A stretch of DNA of 64,000 nucleotides from Spirometra erinaceieuropaei (GCA_902702965.1 CACRXP010000018.1:657253-721252), one strand, 5' to 3'; numbered from the stretch's first letter, positions 43,701-55,860 are shown. Numbers and translations are program-made. The notes: generated from the letters alone by a model not told the origin.

Positions 43701-45260
43701 TTTAGCAATTTTGATTATTATGTAACATAAAATTAATAACTTTGGGTAGGCCATTGGGAACACAAAAACGCAATGTGCTCGTGAACGTTTAAAGGACACT
43801 CTAAATGTCAACAGATACAACTACAACGATAAATGCCACGAACTCTTCGCGGACGTAAAGTCTTTAAGGTAGGCACTGACCTTGATGTTTATGGTTGCAT
43901 GAGCTAATACATTTCAGATTTACTAGGCATTAACCAACCTGTCAACATATGGCCCTATGAACCCATTTTATTTCCATGAGGACCTTACAGGCGGAATTTA
44001 ATAAAACTGCTTGCTTTGCAAAAACCTCGTTAGTGGGAATTACCGTACCGGATTTTGCTTTTACCACTTCAATAACTTTCAGAAATCATACAAGTCTGGA
44101 CTTGCATTAAAAAATTCATACCTCCTCCAAAACATCACTAGTGTTAAGTTGACGCAGATGACGTTTGTGGCAAATAACAATTGTCGATTCATAATACCTA
44201 TATGTTATGTTGTCTGCCTAACCCCAAATTCCGCCTAGGTCAGCGTAAGCCATCATTCCCTGTATGCAGCGAAACCGTGTGATGAGTGACAGTGATGACT
44301 GCAGGGTATCAGTTTTGCTCGTTCAAGTACGTGACTCGGTCAGGCAAAAGAGAGGTTAAAAAGTCGACTAGCGGTGACGACAGGTTATTTTTCCACAATT
44401 TGTGACCGCCATCTCTCTGTCAACAGTGAAGGCAGGGGGTGAAACCATATCCAACACTTACGCCATGGTAAAAGTAAATAAAAGACAAATAATAAATATG
44501 TGGATCATGGTGCTTGGGTTATGCACGTGAAGTAAAGTCTGGCACCGGGATAGCCGGTTCTGGGTGAAGTCCTCTCAGGTCTGAGGTTAATGTACGGCTG
44601 TTAGGGTGGTCTTGGGGGCATTCACGCTGCGTCATGTTTCTAATCTTTTCGGCGAGCACATGTGATGAGATAGCCGTATAATAATTGCTTAGGGACTAGT
44701 TTGGTCACCTGTCTTCGCAAGACGTCCACTCCAGCGCGGTTACACATGCTTCAGGATGATGTGTACACTGATGAGTCAGTTGAGGTTGACGTTTTCTGTT
44801 GCGGATTCCTGTTTGGTCGTCTTACTATCCTTATTTTGCGAGGAAGGCTTAGGCAGACAGGATTGGGGTTACCTAACTATTTCTCCAAACTGTCCAGCAT
44901 TTCGATCCATACGGCGTCAAAATGACAGATTCGTAAGCCTCAGGCTTTGTCTTCAGCTGGAAATCGCGGTAATTCCAGGTAGACACCTTCACCCCATGAA
45001 AAGATAAGTTTATTTTGAAGATTCAGGATGCAGCTTCACTGTTTGTGAGAGTGTACTACCCAAGTCAGCGAATCTGTCGATGATTCTGTGGACACTTTTG
45101 AGAGGGACATTAAGAATTTTTAGGCGGATACTGGCGCATGTCCCATGTTTACCATGTCTTAAGGGTCAGCCTGCAACAGTGCACGTCAGGCAACTAAATG
45201 ATGTACAGCGCGTGACCGTCCTCATGAAATATTGGTCAAAATTCAAAATTTCGTTTTTGA
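40715..45260. other. Long AT-rich stretch, no gene recognised
   Basis: Frames 40828-41093 (minus), 41127-41347 (plus), 43566-43820 (minus), 44011-44238 (plus) and 44701-45007 (plus) are short and unsupported. 43566-43820 has AHCVFVFPMAYPKL, faintly like the end of family exon 2, but no acceptor or donor fits. Confidence 0.45.
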
Positions 45261-45480
45261 TTGGAAAGGATTAATAAGGTAGCTTTGTACTATTAATTAT
45301 AATGTAGCTTAATTCTATAGTATTTCGTACTTGCCAGGATGTCTGCCTATGAATGTACTCCTTTCAGTAGCGTTCAAAAACGATACTTGGTAGAAAATGA
45401 CTTTTGCACTAGCATATATTGTTCACATTGATTTCCGGTGGTCTTATATGTTCAAATATATTTTTTAAAAGACGTGCAAA
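45260..45480 (+). mobile_element. Decayed arm of the mariner-type element
   Basis: ATTATAATGTAGCTTAATTC and TTGCCAGGATGTCTGCC correspond to the left-arm blocks of the element at 35105 (ATCATAATGCAACATAATTC, CGCCAGGGTGTCTTC). No ends are visible. Confidence 0.45.
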
Positions 45481-45968
45481 AATATGCGTTTTTTACTCGA
45501 TTTGTAGAAAATCACATTTTGTTCACATTTTGTTTTGTTGCGTCAAATACCGTCGGCAGTCTTTTTAACGGGTTTGGACAGGCGATTAGCGTTTGGGCGA
45601 GGAAACAAAGTGGGATGCCGAAATAAGGGCGTCCTTCATTCTGGCCGTTCGGTATTACACCACCATAATACGCTGAACGTCGCCGCATGGACAGCGACCA
45701 ACAGATAGTTAAATCCTGTACTCGAACGACTCGAGTGCTGACATGGATTGCCAACTTTTATAATGAAGCCACAGTTGCAATGCAATAAGACACGTTGTAG
45801 TGCCTGCTTATGATTGAATTTTATGGAAGTGAGACCGTAGGAACTACGATATACGTTGCTCTCTACGGTATGTGTGACTGCATGGAATTAAAACAATCAC
45901 ATCTTGCGTACCCTGATAGCGAGTAATTTTGGACAGCTTGCGACACCCAAAATCATCAAACAATGCAC

Positions 45969-46190
45969 TCACACGCAAGAAGAGTCGTTTTGATTGCGTC
46001 TATCTTCTGGAACATGATTATCATACACATAGAATGGGCTAGACCATTCGTAAATCTGTTTTCCAAGACGTACATTCACCGATGCCGTCATTTCTTCCTG
46101 TTTTAAGAACCTGTAGACTTCTGTGACAGCGACTGATGAGCTATCACTAACAGGAGACCTATACATGCAATAAATACTATACGAATTGGG
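45969..46190 (-). pseudogene. Possible orphan exon of the secreted family
   Basis: Minus-strand frame with IYCMYRSPVSDSSSVAVTEV and YRFLKQEEMTASVNVRLG. A Cys, then V-x-V-T-E-V, then a hydrophobic stretch vaguely follows the CP...VYLPEAVEHL pattern of family exon 2. No acceptor in the right phase was found and no partner exon is convincing. Confidence 0.2.
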
Positions 46191-46902
46191 TACTGAGTTT
46201 TTCAGAGGAATGCGTCATCGGACAGTGACTATGGGGCCGTCCTTTTTACGGTGTCTTCAACAATTGAATTCATTAAGTCTTGCATTTCCATTGAAGGTAC
46301 TGCAGAAAATCTTACGTTTTCGCGATGTGGATAGCAATTTGCTCATCCTTGATAAACACTGGAAATAATCGCTTTTTATGGTTTTTAGTCGAAAGATTGG
46401 CTTAAAACTGAGCGGCTTATACGGACCTGTCTTTTTGTTTTTGATATCCACAGGGTTCCTGGTGGTGGTTTACTTTCTACCTTTATATTGTTTGAGTGCT
46501 TTAACCTCATCGCTACGAACGCATTTCGAAAAAAAACAGTGTTATTCGATTTTATAAAATTCCAAAAACCTAAAACGGAATCCGTTAAACCATTCAGTTA
46601 TTTAAAAGGAATTAGCGGATAAAAGCTGGAGGTGCGCAAATCAGTGTCCCATTGCAATAAGAAACAAATCTGACTCTGTCCTCACTTAAACGCATGTCTT
46701 GCAATGCAACCGACATTTAAAATTAGAAGACATATCTTAATCACATGCCTATGACTAAAATATTTTGTGTATTAGTCTGTATCATTCTGCAAATGTTGCC
46801 TGCTAGATTTTCTAACTGTCATATTTTACATGACTGCGATTCATTGACCGACACTACTCGATGTAAAACGTACACAAAACAACATTATAACCATAAGATT
46901 GC

Positions 46903-47009
46903 TGATGGATTGCGGGCCTGAGAACCATGACTCGAGCAGCTCGCGGCTTACGCGGTTGTCACCCCTTGCGAGCTGCTCGAGTCATGGTTCTCAGGCCCGC
47001 AATCCATCA
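46903..47009. repeat. Perfect 42-bp inverted repeat with 23-nt loop
   Basis: The left arm 46903-46944 starts TGATGGATTGCGGGCCTGAG. The right arm 46968-47009 is its exact reverse complement, with no mismatch over 42 bp. The loop is 46945-46967. It lies about 120 bp upstream of the hammerhead unit. Perfect arms imply a recent origin or selection for pairing. Confidence 0.95.
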
Positions 47010-47289
47010 ACAAACACAATGACCTCCCGGTACCCTATTCCGTATTGCGATTTTCCCTGGGCAGGAGAATCAGTCACGTGGGAAGGGCGCGGGTGAGCAA
47101 TTATCACGGTGACAGTGAGCCAGTTTGCCGAGCAATCGTCACACCAGCATCCAGCACGGATGACGAAATCGCGACAATTACCGACTCGGACTCGGACCGC
47201 CAAGCCACCGCCGCATCAATTACGACCCCAGCGGCGATTGCGAGAACTGTTAATTGCAGTGCGCATACGGTCCCACGTCAGCCACGTGC

Positions 47290-47296
47290 TATAAAT
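47290..47296 (+). promoter_or_regulatory. TATA-like box upstream of the hammerhead
   Basis: TATAAAT directly follows an E-box-like CACGTG. The same pair is kept in the copy at 15781-15794. Conservation in both copies suggests it is the element's own promoter; this is inference. Confidence 0.4.
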
Positions 47297-47335
47297 ACTG
47301 CACTCCTGGTGCCACCTTCACCTCTATCTGCGAAT

Positions 47336-47377
47336 GTCTCTGATGATGGATTCGAGTGAGAATCCGAAACGTCAGGC
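47336..47377 (+). ncRNA. Hammerhead ribozyme motif, intact core
   Basis: GTCT, CTGATGA (47340-47346), T, GGATTC-loop-GAATCC, GAAAC-GTC, AGGC. Stem I is 4 bp with one G-U pair, stem II is 6 bp and stem III is minimal. It is identical in every core position to the minus-strand motif at 15537-15578. Confidence 0.65.
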
Positions 47378-47449
47378 AAATAAACTTCTTGTTCTAGTGA
47401 TTGCATCTTCATCTTATAAACTTCTACCTGGGACTCGCCTGTTCGCTTC

Positions 47450-47720
47450 TATCAGTTAGGACGTTCCTGGTTTATTTGCCGTCAGCAACCAGATAGATAC
47501 CAAATCACAGTCTTCTGTTTATTACACGCCACTACATGACCCAAAACACTTTTAAGGCGATTTCTTGTGCAGCAATGCTCTTCTCCGAAGCTTATTCAAG
47601 GACTTTTAGTTCCGAATACCCCACACGGCAATCTGTGCCTATTGGCAAGAAGCGCAAGTACATGTGCGGAGTATAAAAGTCCCTTCCGGAAATTAGGCAT
47701 TTATTTCAAATAGGCAACAC
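47450..47720. repeat. Segment duplicated at 50335-50525
   Basis: ACGTTCCTGGTTTATTTG, TTGTGCAGCAATGCTCTTC and the end (CTTCCGGAAATTAGGCAT against CTTTAGGAATTAAGAGAG) recur in order near 50345-50525. The latter lies upstream of the minus-strand gene at 48784-50152, which suggests duplication of a gene-sized block. Confidence 0.6.
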
Positions 47721-48041
47721 AACGAATACACATTATTATGTAATGCACTGAGACAGATGTAAAATTTTCGCAAAAATACGAGAAACATAACACATTATTG
47801 CAAAGGAAAAACAGTAAACACAATTTCATAAAATTTTGTTGAAAATCATCAAGATCATTATTGACGACACCAATAAACACACAGGCTTACATTTATTAAT
47901 CAAGTTATTCAATAAGGCTTCCTATATATCGTGTATTTAAAGAGGAAAAGGCAAATCACCTGTTAGCTTTGGTGTTAGCTGCACAAGATGTCTACAGGTA
48001 GCGAAAAGTAAAATTGCCTCCAATGCAAAAATGCGGTAAAA

Positions 48042-48355
48042 TGTGGTTATGTAGTCCCACCAGAGGGACACAAACTACTGATGGTGAGATTAGGGGTAAT
48101 GGTTAGGGATTACGTCTAGGGGCTAGGGGTTATGACTTGGAGTTAAAAATTGGAGTTACGGTTAGGTGTTAGCGTAATTAGTTCTTAACCACTCAATGTT
48201 CATCTTGGTATTCCCAATCGCTTATCCTTTGCAAAAACTACTTGATCTCGTCCCCTGTGCGTTCCCAGGTTTGACTTTAAAATAACCCATTATTACCGGT
48301 CACGTACCACAGGTGGCTGCGGTTAGTTTTCTTCAGGTGGGGCGGCATAATCACA
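48042..48355. mobile_element. TIR element with telomere-like core (copy 2)
   Basis: Left end TGTGGTTATGTAGTCCCACC and right end AGGTGGGGCGGCATAATCAC are inverted. The interior has GGGGTAATGGTTAGGGATTA and TAGGGGCTAGGGGTTATG. Length is about 314 bp, the same as the copy at 57261-57574, which lies in the opposite orientation. Confidence 0.7.
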
Positions 48356-48783
48356 TCTGACTACAAATTCTGCAAAACCGATGATGACTCTGCAACATTA
48401 CGATCATTGTCCACCTTTAAATAGGTATGCTAGTCTATATGGCCTTTGTAAACGCAAAACGCCTTTTGGCAACCCGAATCTGCGAAAACGTCTGAAACAA
48501 AATATCTACGAAATTTGGCCACTTAATTTCTCCACAATTCGCGACACCATTAAGGTGGCTGAGATGAATCCTGATTGTAGAGCAATGCAAACGAAAGGAC
48601 CAAATTAACGCTTAACAGAAGTATCGGTTATGACTATAAACAAGATTGCTTGGCAACATGAGCTAATAAAGTAGGAAACGCAAATAAACAGGTGTCAGTC
48701 CACACATCCTCATGTTTTTAAAAAATGTTGAATATCAGATAGAACTGTTCAACAGTGAATTCCAAATAGTGACCGCGGTGCTG

Positions 48784-50152
48784 CTATATACGGCAATTAA
48801 AAGGTCCCGCATTGAGGAATTTTTGCTGCAATATGTTTTGCGACATTCTTATGTTTACTGCAAATAGTTCTGGAAATTCATATTCATACAGCAGTCTTTG
48901 TAAAAAAGCATGGAATACATCCAGCCTGGACAACAAGACTACACGCGGCAATGGATTTTCCTCTCCCCAATATGCGTAGTCAACCACGGCCTTCACGTTA
49001 AGGTCGCGTAGGCTATATGAAGCAGTCCAACAGCCCAATGCTAAACTGCCACTCAAAATACCGAGGAATTGCGAATGAGTCAGACGTGAGCATGGGTATG
49101 ACAGCATAGTCATTTCATCAGGAACCTAAAGAAAAAGGGTTGGGCAGGTCCTCAAGATGTTAAAATCTTACCGGCGAATGAAATGTCATGTTTATTGAGG
49201 GGTAGACAAGATTGCATGTGTACTGCATATATTTCGCCTGCTTATAATTCTCCAAATACTCTAGGTTAGCGATTGCTGCGTCGTCTTCAATTACCACGTC
49301 TACATGCATGATGTGACCGGGAAAGGAAATTTGAGTAGCGTAAAGGTGGGGTGCTTGCATCAGCAAATGTTTGGCCACATGATCCAAATTAAGCTGGACT
49401 CCATCGACTGGACATTGTTTCGTTGCTTAAATAAAAATAGGGAAATGACCAAGCGTAAAAGGATAGTATGAATGTTACCTATGGTAGGCAAAAATAGGAT
49501 GTGTTGTTGTTGGCTGATTGAGGAGCTAAGGTCAAGATGTAGACGAACTGTTATCGTGAAGCACAATACTTTGCATAATTCTTTACCAAGCATATACGTC
49601 AAAATAAATCTGTGCATCATCACTTGCAATAAACATTATTTTGGTGTTGTTGTGGAGAACGACAGTCTGATGTTGTTGAACAGACTGTAGTCATTAAAAA
49701 GCAAATGTGTTGTCAATGAACAACAAAATATGTGATTTGGCTAACATATATTGTTATGATTCTCTGTCATCTGTCGTTCAAATCAATAACTGACAGGCGC
49801 ATTTTGATCGAACATTTCGTGCCGCAGGTTCTTACTTTTTGACTATTTTATAGATTCGAATTTCATGGTTACTATATCCATGTCAGCCATTGTGTACACA
49901 AATATTTGCGAGGCATATTTGTGAAAGTTTCAATCAACTAAATTCATTTGAGGACATTTATCAAGAAAAGACCAAATTTAGTATACCTTTTAACAAGTAA
50001 AACAAGCGAAAATTATTCGCATACAATAGGATGGCATATGTGAAACATTGCCGTACCGCACACATTAATTCAGTAATTAACTTACTTCCAAACCATCTAC
50101 ATGCTTCTACGGAGAGCAGAAATGGTATAAACGGGCCGATGTGAGAGAGCAT
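48784..50152 (-). CDS. Predicted secreted cysteine-containing protein, family member D
   Basis: Minus strand, exons 50152-50086 (67 nt), 49425-49172 and 49125-48784. GT-AG junctions, phases 1 and 0, 220 residues. The first exon is again exactly 67 nt (MLSHIGPFIPFLLSVEACRW), a signal peptide. Exon 2 begins TTKQCPVDGVQLNLDHVAKH, the same TKxCP start as member A, and ends YTCNLVYPSINMTFHSP, parallel to KFRCILTFPSVTVSVSHS. Exon 3 has YPCSRL, LALGCWTASYSL, VVLLSRLDVFHAFLQRLL and ends AGPFNCRI. Intron 2 is only 46 bp. The middle Cys of exon 2 is absent and exon 3 has an extra Cys, so the disulphide plan may differ. Primary similarity is low, but gene structure and motif order make homology convincing. 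Confidence 0.8.
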
Positions 50153-50519
50153 ATGGCAACTGTGTCATGTGTTGTCATTTGTTTTCTTTTATAACCGTTG
50201 CAGCAAATTGGGCAAAGGCGATACATTAGCTGCACGCACGTTGGTGAGGCACGTGAATGCATGGTTTATTACGAGGGTTTTTTTTGAATAATCAAAGTTG
50301 TACTAAGAGTTGAACGTCACGCAGGGTAGTAAGAAAGTCGACTTAACATTCCTGGTTTATTTGTCGTCCTCAACCATACAGATATCAAATGATGTTTGGT
50401 TGTGCAGCAATGCTCTTCGCACAAGCACACTCTAAATTCCGAGTACTACCCAATATAATCTTTATATATTGGCGTGAAGCTCAAGTATATGCACGGTGTA
50501 TTAAAGTTCTCTTTAGGAA

Positions 50520-51130
50520 TTAAGAGAGCATTTCAGTTAGGCCACAAACCGAATGCACATCAATGATATCACAATGACATGGACGCGTGGTCACTGGGAC
50601 ACTATTTGATTTGGCCTCAGCTTTCAATGTCGTACAGGAGGACATCATCAGAGCCCGTGAGAATGCAACATAAAATAGACAGTTTAGTAGCAAAAAGATG
50701 GAAGGAGGGCAGCGGTGGTGAAGGTGGTGTTCCCTGTATGGTTGATCCAACTGTGTCACATTGCGTCGGGACAGCATGCATCTTTGGCTGGGAATTGAGC
50801 CGTATCTCTTGTTGTTTATGTTTACAAACTCCCAAGCCTCTGACAGTGCTTGTCCCATCTCGGAAAGTTAGATCCACCGCCAGGGTGTGTAGCGACCTTA
50901 GACATCGCGTCACCTCTCCGGACAGCCCATCTGTGAAAACTATGTCGTCGTCCAGCGATTCGTGTATGCTTGCTTGGACACAAAACACTGCTTTATTTGT
51001 TACATCATATATAGTCCAGGAACGCGTATCCTCTTCTATGTGGCCGCATATATCGTTTTATTATATTTTAGAACCATTTTCAAATGCTATACAAACACCA
51101 ATAATGTGCATTCCTAAAACTCCCGTTTAA
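50520..51130. other. Open frames on both strands, unresolved
   Basis: Minus 50617-50988 (123 codons; FCVQASIHESLDDDIVFTDG, RCLRSLHTLAVDLTF) and plus 50579-51130 (183 codons) overlap. The minus frame looks more protein-like and follows the duplicated flank at 50335-50525, but no family motif or signal peptide is visible. A real exon is possible. Confidence 0.3.
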
Positions 51131-53198
51131 TTTATTTTTCTTCGGCAAAGTTCAAACGCTGGGCATCGTTTTAGTTAATTCACTGTCAAACACTCTTGTC
51201 TGCGCAGTCGTGATAATACCACAAAATGTCCTGCAGATAAGGAATTGTCTCAACCTTTTTGAGCATAAGGACATTTTCGCATCGTTCATTGACGCCCCCT
51301 CGTCGCTGATTAAAACCCGCATAAAAACGAATTTATGGCATCGTTTACGTGATGATTCACGTGCCCTGCACAAACGAATGGTATTCGTCATTCGCCATGT
51401 TTGTTGTTTTACTGACAAACTCCTGCCAACAGTTAGTAGCTAATGGGTAAATTCACAAATGCTTGAGAAGGGCTGTAAGAAGTCAGGCAGTCGATTCTTC
51501 TCCAATCATCGTACACTGCAGACTTGTGTAACAGCCTTTTTAATGACCCCACTGCGACATGTTTGCAGAAAGTATTCCAAAAAACTGTGCGCTTCTGTCT
51601 TAAACGGCGTTTAGTTAAACTACGTAACTCTGGACAGTGTGACTCAGGCTGTAGGGTCCTATAGTTACTCACTGCACCTGCACCTCTCAGTCGAGTTTTC
51701 GTTTACAGAAGACATTGGCCCAGTAACCTAGGATAGCTTGATGGGACATAAAAGATCACGCTAAAGGCTTCACTGGGGTTCACACGATGTTTGGAATTAA
51801 AGATACGCGCGAGAATGGCGCCGTTTATGCTCCTAGTTTGGCCGTCTGCGTAGAAGACCTGACGATGCGTCCGCGGGAAAGTCTATCGGAATAAAATCTG
51901 GACAATACACTTACTTTGACGGTTTCGTGCTACTCCGAAAAAAGGACATTTGGTCCGAGTTTTGGCGCAAAATGCCAGGATGATTTCACAGTTGGGTCAA
52001 TATGAACTAGGATGATTTGTTTGGCAGACAGAATCTGAATGAGCATCCTGACAGGTTTACTGCACAAAATATTGCAGATCGAGGGAAAAAGTCAATAACA
52101 CGGACTGTCGGAATGAAAAGGCTGTTTTTCAATGTCACATTGTATACTGACGCCACTAGGTAACTCCCTAAATGACGGCATGACCAAGCTATTTTACGAA
52201 GCCTCGAATATTATTCCCCGATAACCCCATTTTGCACTAAGAAGGTAAGAATGGCTTTCCAACTCAGACCATATCAATAGGCATTTACTCCTTTACCTGC
52301 TGCTATACTGGTTGTGCGATTCGGCGGTTATCCAAAAGAATACGAGAGCGACTCTCGGCATGAGTGGATAAAGGCCATAACAGGAACGTAAACAGCGCCG
52401 CTCTCACGCACGTTATTGATTCCAGGCATCGTGTGGACGCAAACGAGGCTTTTTGCGTGATTTATAAGGTCCCAGCGCCAGTTACCGACATCACAATCAG
52501 CCATTATAAGGTAACGAAGACCTGTATTGGGTACACACATAAAATCAGCTTCAAGATCAGCACCTTAGACGGTCAAATGTCGGCTAAGGCTGCAACTCTT
52601 CGCGCCCTTCCGCTCTCACCCAGACCCTGGCATTGACTGCTAGTAAACCCCCATCCGCCGATTCCCTCGCCCCGCCTGTGTGCTGTAGGTTTTTGAGTCT
52701 AAATGCCTGTTTTTAGGCTTAGTGTAGCACCCTTTTAGGCTGCAATAGATTTGCTTGAAGAATATAAATATGTGTTATCTGGCATGGGCTTAGAGTCGTA
52801 AGAATGGTAATTTCGAGGTTCTGCCTTCATAGGCGACTGCTTAATATCGTTTTGCAGCAAACAGCCCATTTTAATGTGTATATTTCCTTTCAATGTATCT
52901 ATCTGTTAAAATTTTATTCGGTATTGCGGAAGGTTTCTCATTATAATTAAATAGCAATGATTTTAAAAGAGGCTGCAGCATTTGTATAGCCGCTGCATTG
53001 TTCTTTGCTCTGTTTCCTAAGAAATGTAAAGCTCGATAAACATCTGAAGATACAAAGACCGAAAATTGATCAAAATGCTTTCACCTCATCCTCTAAACCG
53101 CACTATGTCCTACCTGCTACATTTCAATGTTAAGTCATTTTTGCATAATATGCACTAACGGCAAAACATGTTGGCTCTGGAATCGTGAATGAGTTAGT
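51131..53198. other. Intergenic, no gene recognised
   Basis: Minus-strand frames 51152-51418 and 51433-51672 are without recognisable motifs. The remainder is featureless to me. Confidence 0.4.
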
Positions 53199-53200
53199 TA

Positions 53201-54140
53201 CGGTACATGTGCTAACTAGTGAAATGTTAACCAAAATCCTGAAATGCGTTTTTGTTTCGAAAAGATTACTAAGTAGTGTTTTAAAAGTCACCATCATGCA
53301 GCATAATCATATAATGCATCCTAAATCTGTGGATGCCAGCTTCCGAGCAAACTTCTTTTCGGCTGCCTACAATATGTTTCCTCGGTAAAATGACTATTTA
53401 AGCAGCATGACTTTTTCTCATAGGTTTTAGATGCCTTTAAATACGTAATTACGTTGCAATGAAATTATGCATAAAATATTCACGTTTAATTTGTTCAGCA
53501 TAAATTTACGTTTGCTTCCAGTTTTATACTTAAGCATAGAAGAAAATAAGGTCATAGAAACGTCGTGTCCCTATATTTACTAATTTGGCTTGCATAGTTC
53601 AAAATTTGACCCAAATCCATTGCCAAATTTTATGAAACATTTATGGTCTCCTCGTAATACTACAGAAATATCTTTGATTTTCCGTGTTCGGAAAATGTAC
53701 GGCTCGTATTTGTAAAACCACGAATAAAAGTGTAATCCCAGGTAGTGTTAAATATTATTCGGGAATACTAAACGATTTGGAATACGCAGTTATACCCTTC
53801 GTTTTAATAAAAACTTGGAAGAAGACGTAATTTTGTACCAAATTTATACAAGATTGAATATCGTTATGAGTGTTTTTAATGAAATTTTATTGCCTTTTTA
53901 ATTGCGTCATAAATCACTAAGTAAACATCATGGCAAGTAAATAGTCATTGTTTGCAAATGGATGTTCCTGTATGCTGCCGGAAAAAAACTTTGTTCGAAA
54001 GACAACATCTCAAGATGTGTGAAGTATTATAAATTATGCCACATGTTTACCAATTTCGATGCATTACTTAAGTAGTATTTTCGAAACGAAAGCGCATTTC
54101 AGCATTTCGGTTAACATTTCGTGAGTGAGCACACCTACTG
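53201..54140. mobile_element. Non-autonomous mariner/Tc1-type element with long terminal inverted repeats (copy 2)
   Basis: Flanked by TA at 53199-53200 and 54141-54142. Ends CGGTACATGTGCTAACTAG and CACACCTACTG. Arms of about 260 bp are inverted (GAAATGCGTTTTTGTTTCGA against CGAAACGAAAGCGCATTTC). The interior shares AAATTTTATGAAACAT, CTCGTAATACTACAGAAATA and GATTTTCCGTGTTCGGAAAA with the copy at 35105. 940 bp, no transposase frame. Confidence 0.8.
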
Positions 54141-54142
54141 TA

Positions 54143-55734
54143 GGTTCGGCACTTGGTTGTTCCAGTTTCAATGGCTTATTTCAGTTGGTAGCCGTACTGA
54201 TCTCGTGCCTCTAAATACTAGTCCGAAACAACAAGACATACGGATTATAATCTACAGAGACCCTCTTGTGACCTGGCTTGTCTTCCAATATTTACGACGA
54301 AAAATGAGCCTATCGTGCGGATTAAAAGGCGCTCAAAAATTTAGATGTCTCATTTCAAGATTTCAGAACATTATTCTATTTTAAAATGACAAGATTGCAA
54401 TACAAAGCACACGGACCAAAAATATACAAAATAAATTGCCCAAGAAACAATCAAAAACCCTGTCAGTTTTTACTTTAATATAATGAAAAAAACATATGCT
54501 GAAGCCGGTTATCGACGAAAACCTCACCACACATATCCGACTGTGCATACAAATGCTTACTGGGCGTGCTAATTCCCCAACATTTCCCCCTCAAACGGGC
54601 TATGCGGCAGATGTGCTGGACAAATGCGGAAGCGGGATCGGCGCGCGTTATTGAGAACCCGCATTCATAACGAATGCTAACATCGGGGATGTTGCAGCAC
54701 GCTCAGGTGCAGGCGAACGCCGCATCAGTTGCCCACCNNNNNNNNNNNNNNNNNNNNNNNNNNNNNNNNNNNNNNNNNNNNNNNNNNNNNNNNNNNNNNN
54801 NNNNNNNNNNNNNNNNNNNNNNNNNNNNNNNNNNNNNNNNNNNNNNNNNNNNNNNNNNNNNNNNNNNNNNNNNNNNNNNNNNNNNNNNNNNNNNNNNNNN
54901 NNNNNNNTTCAGGAAGACCGCAAGTGGGATCGGGCATTCATACCGCACACTACGTGGTACGCGCAAGGCTCCGGTCAGTTAGGACAGGGCCAACACCGCA
55001 TATTTTGCGAAGCCATCAGAAGGCGCCCCTGAAAGAGCCAGCCGGATGCTACCTGATCGGCATGGGATACTGCCTCATCAACGGCTTACGCGATTAAAAG
55101 TGGCTCTCTGAAGCAGTAAGGACTATGAAGTGGTCAACAAACATGTTGATTGAACTGCAACTAAGACGCCTGCAAAGGGAGCAAAGGTGATGGTGAGAAA
55201 CCATCGATCGACCACGCAGTGATCAAAGCTGTCCACCAAAACAACGAGCCAAGTGATTACTTTTTCAGGCTCGACAGACAACTCCAAGGTACAACTGGAG
55301 TAGTCAGTTCCGTAAAGTCATCAGTGAGCGCTTCTCTACCATTATATATGGGTGAAAATGCCGATCGCAGGTGTTACAATAATAAGCGAAAATAAAGAAA
55401 GCCCTAGGGGGAAACTCTATAGCCACTTGGCGTTTCATGATCATAATTGAACGCGTCAGCTTAAATGAGAAGTTGGTCCACTCAAGAGAACCGGGCGACC
55501 GGAGAGGGCGCGGGCGGCTGGCACGGCAAAATCTTGCACTGAGTCGTGCAATCACACCTCCTGGTCTACAATGCGCAATGAACAGAAGTTTGCATGCAGT
55601 AAAAAAAGGGGGGGGGTCGGGAGCCACCGGATCCCACGTAGTGGGAGTAATGAAAACTTAAGAGGGATCCATTACAGCCTGTCTCTCACACTTCTGGGTC
55701 GGCAAGTCAGCACGCAAACGCATAACTGGACTGG
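54143..55734. other. GC-rich repeat-like region containing the assembly gap
   Basis: Frames that run through the N run are artefacts. Real sequence on both sides is GC-rich and has GAAGCGGGATCGG/CAAGTGGGATCGGGCATTCA-like blocks repeated across the gap (about 54630 and 54922), so the gap may hide a tandem repeat that failed to assemble. Confidence 0.45.
54738..54907. other. Assembly gap, 170 N
   Basis: A run of N. Any feature across it is unsupported. Confidence 1.
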
Positions 55735-55860
55735 AAGCCTTTCAAAGAGCTGCCGTTAGCTAACCGTGATAGGGACAGGTGGGCTGAAACGTCCACCTCA
55801 CTCTCTATTCCCATTCCCGGGCTCAAACCATTGTCCCAGCCGGTCAGATGTCTGGTGCGA
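55735..55860 (-). repeat. Copy of the repeat at 16077-16230
   Basis: Minus strand: CTGACCGGCTGGGACAATGG, GGGAATGGGAATAGAGAGTG and GAGGTGGACGTTTCAGCCC follow the order seen at 16115-16180. Confidence 0.5.

Larger units (their letters stand above)
47115..47460 (+). mobile_element. Solo PLE-type terminal unit with hammerhead (best copy)
   Basis: It matches 15624-15920 from GCCGAGCAATCGTCACACCA onward and ends with the shared terminus CGCCTGTTCGCTTCTATCAG near 47455. It contains CACGTG (47283-47288), TATAAAT (47290-47296) and the intact hammerhead. No endonuclease or RT frame is attached. Confidence 0.72.

Noticed and set aside
54674..55097. Frames running through the N run
   Set aside because: Artefact of translating unknown bases.
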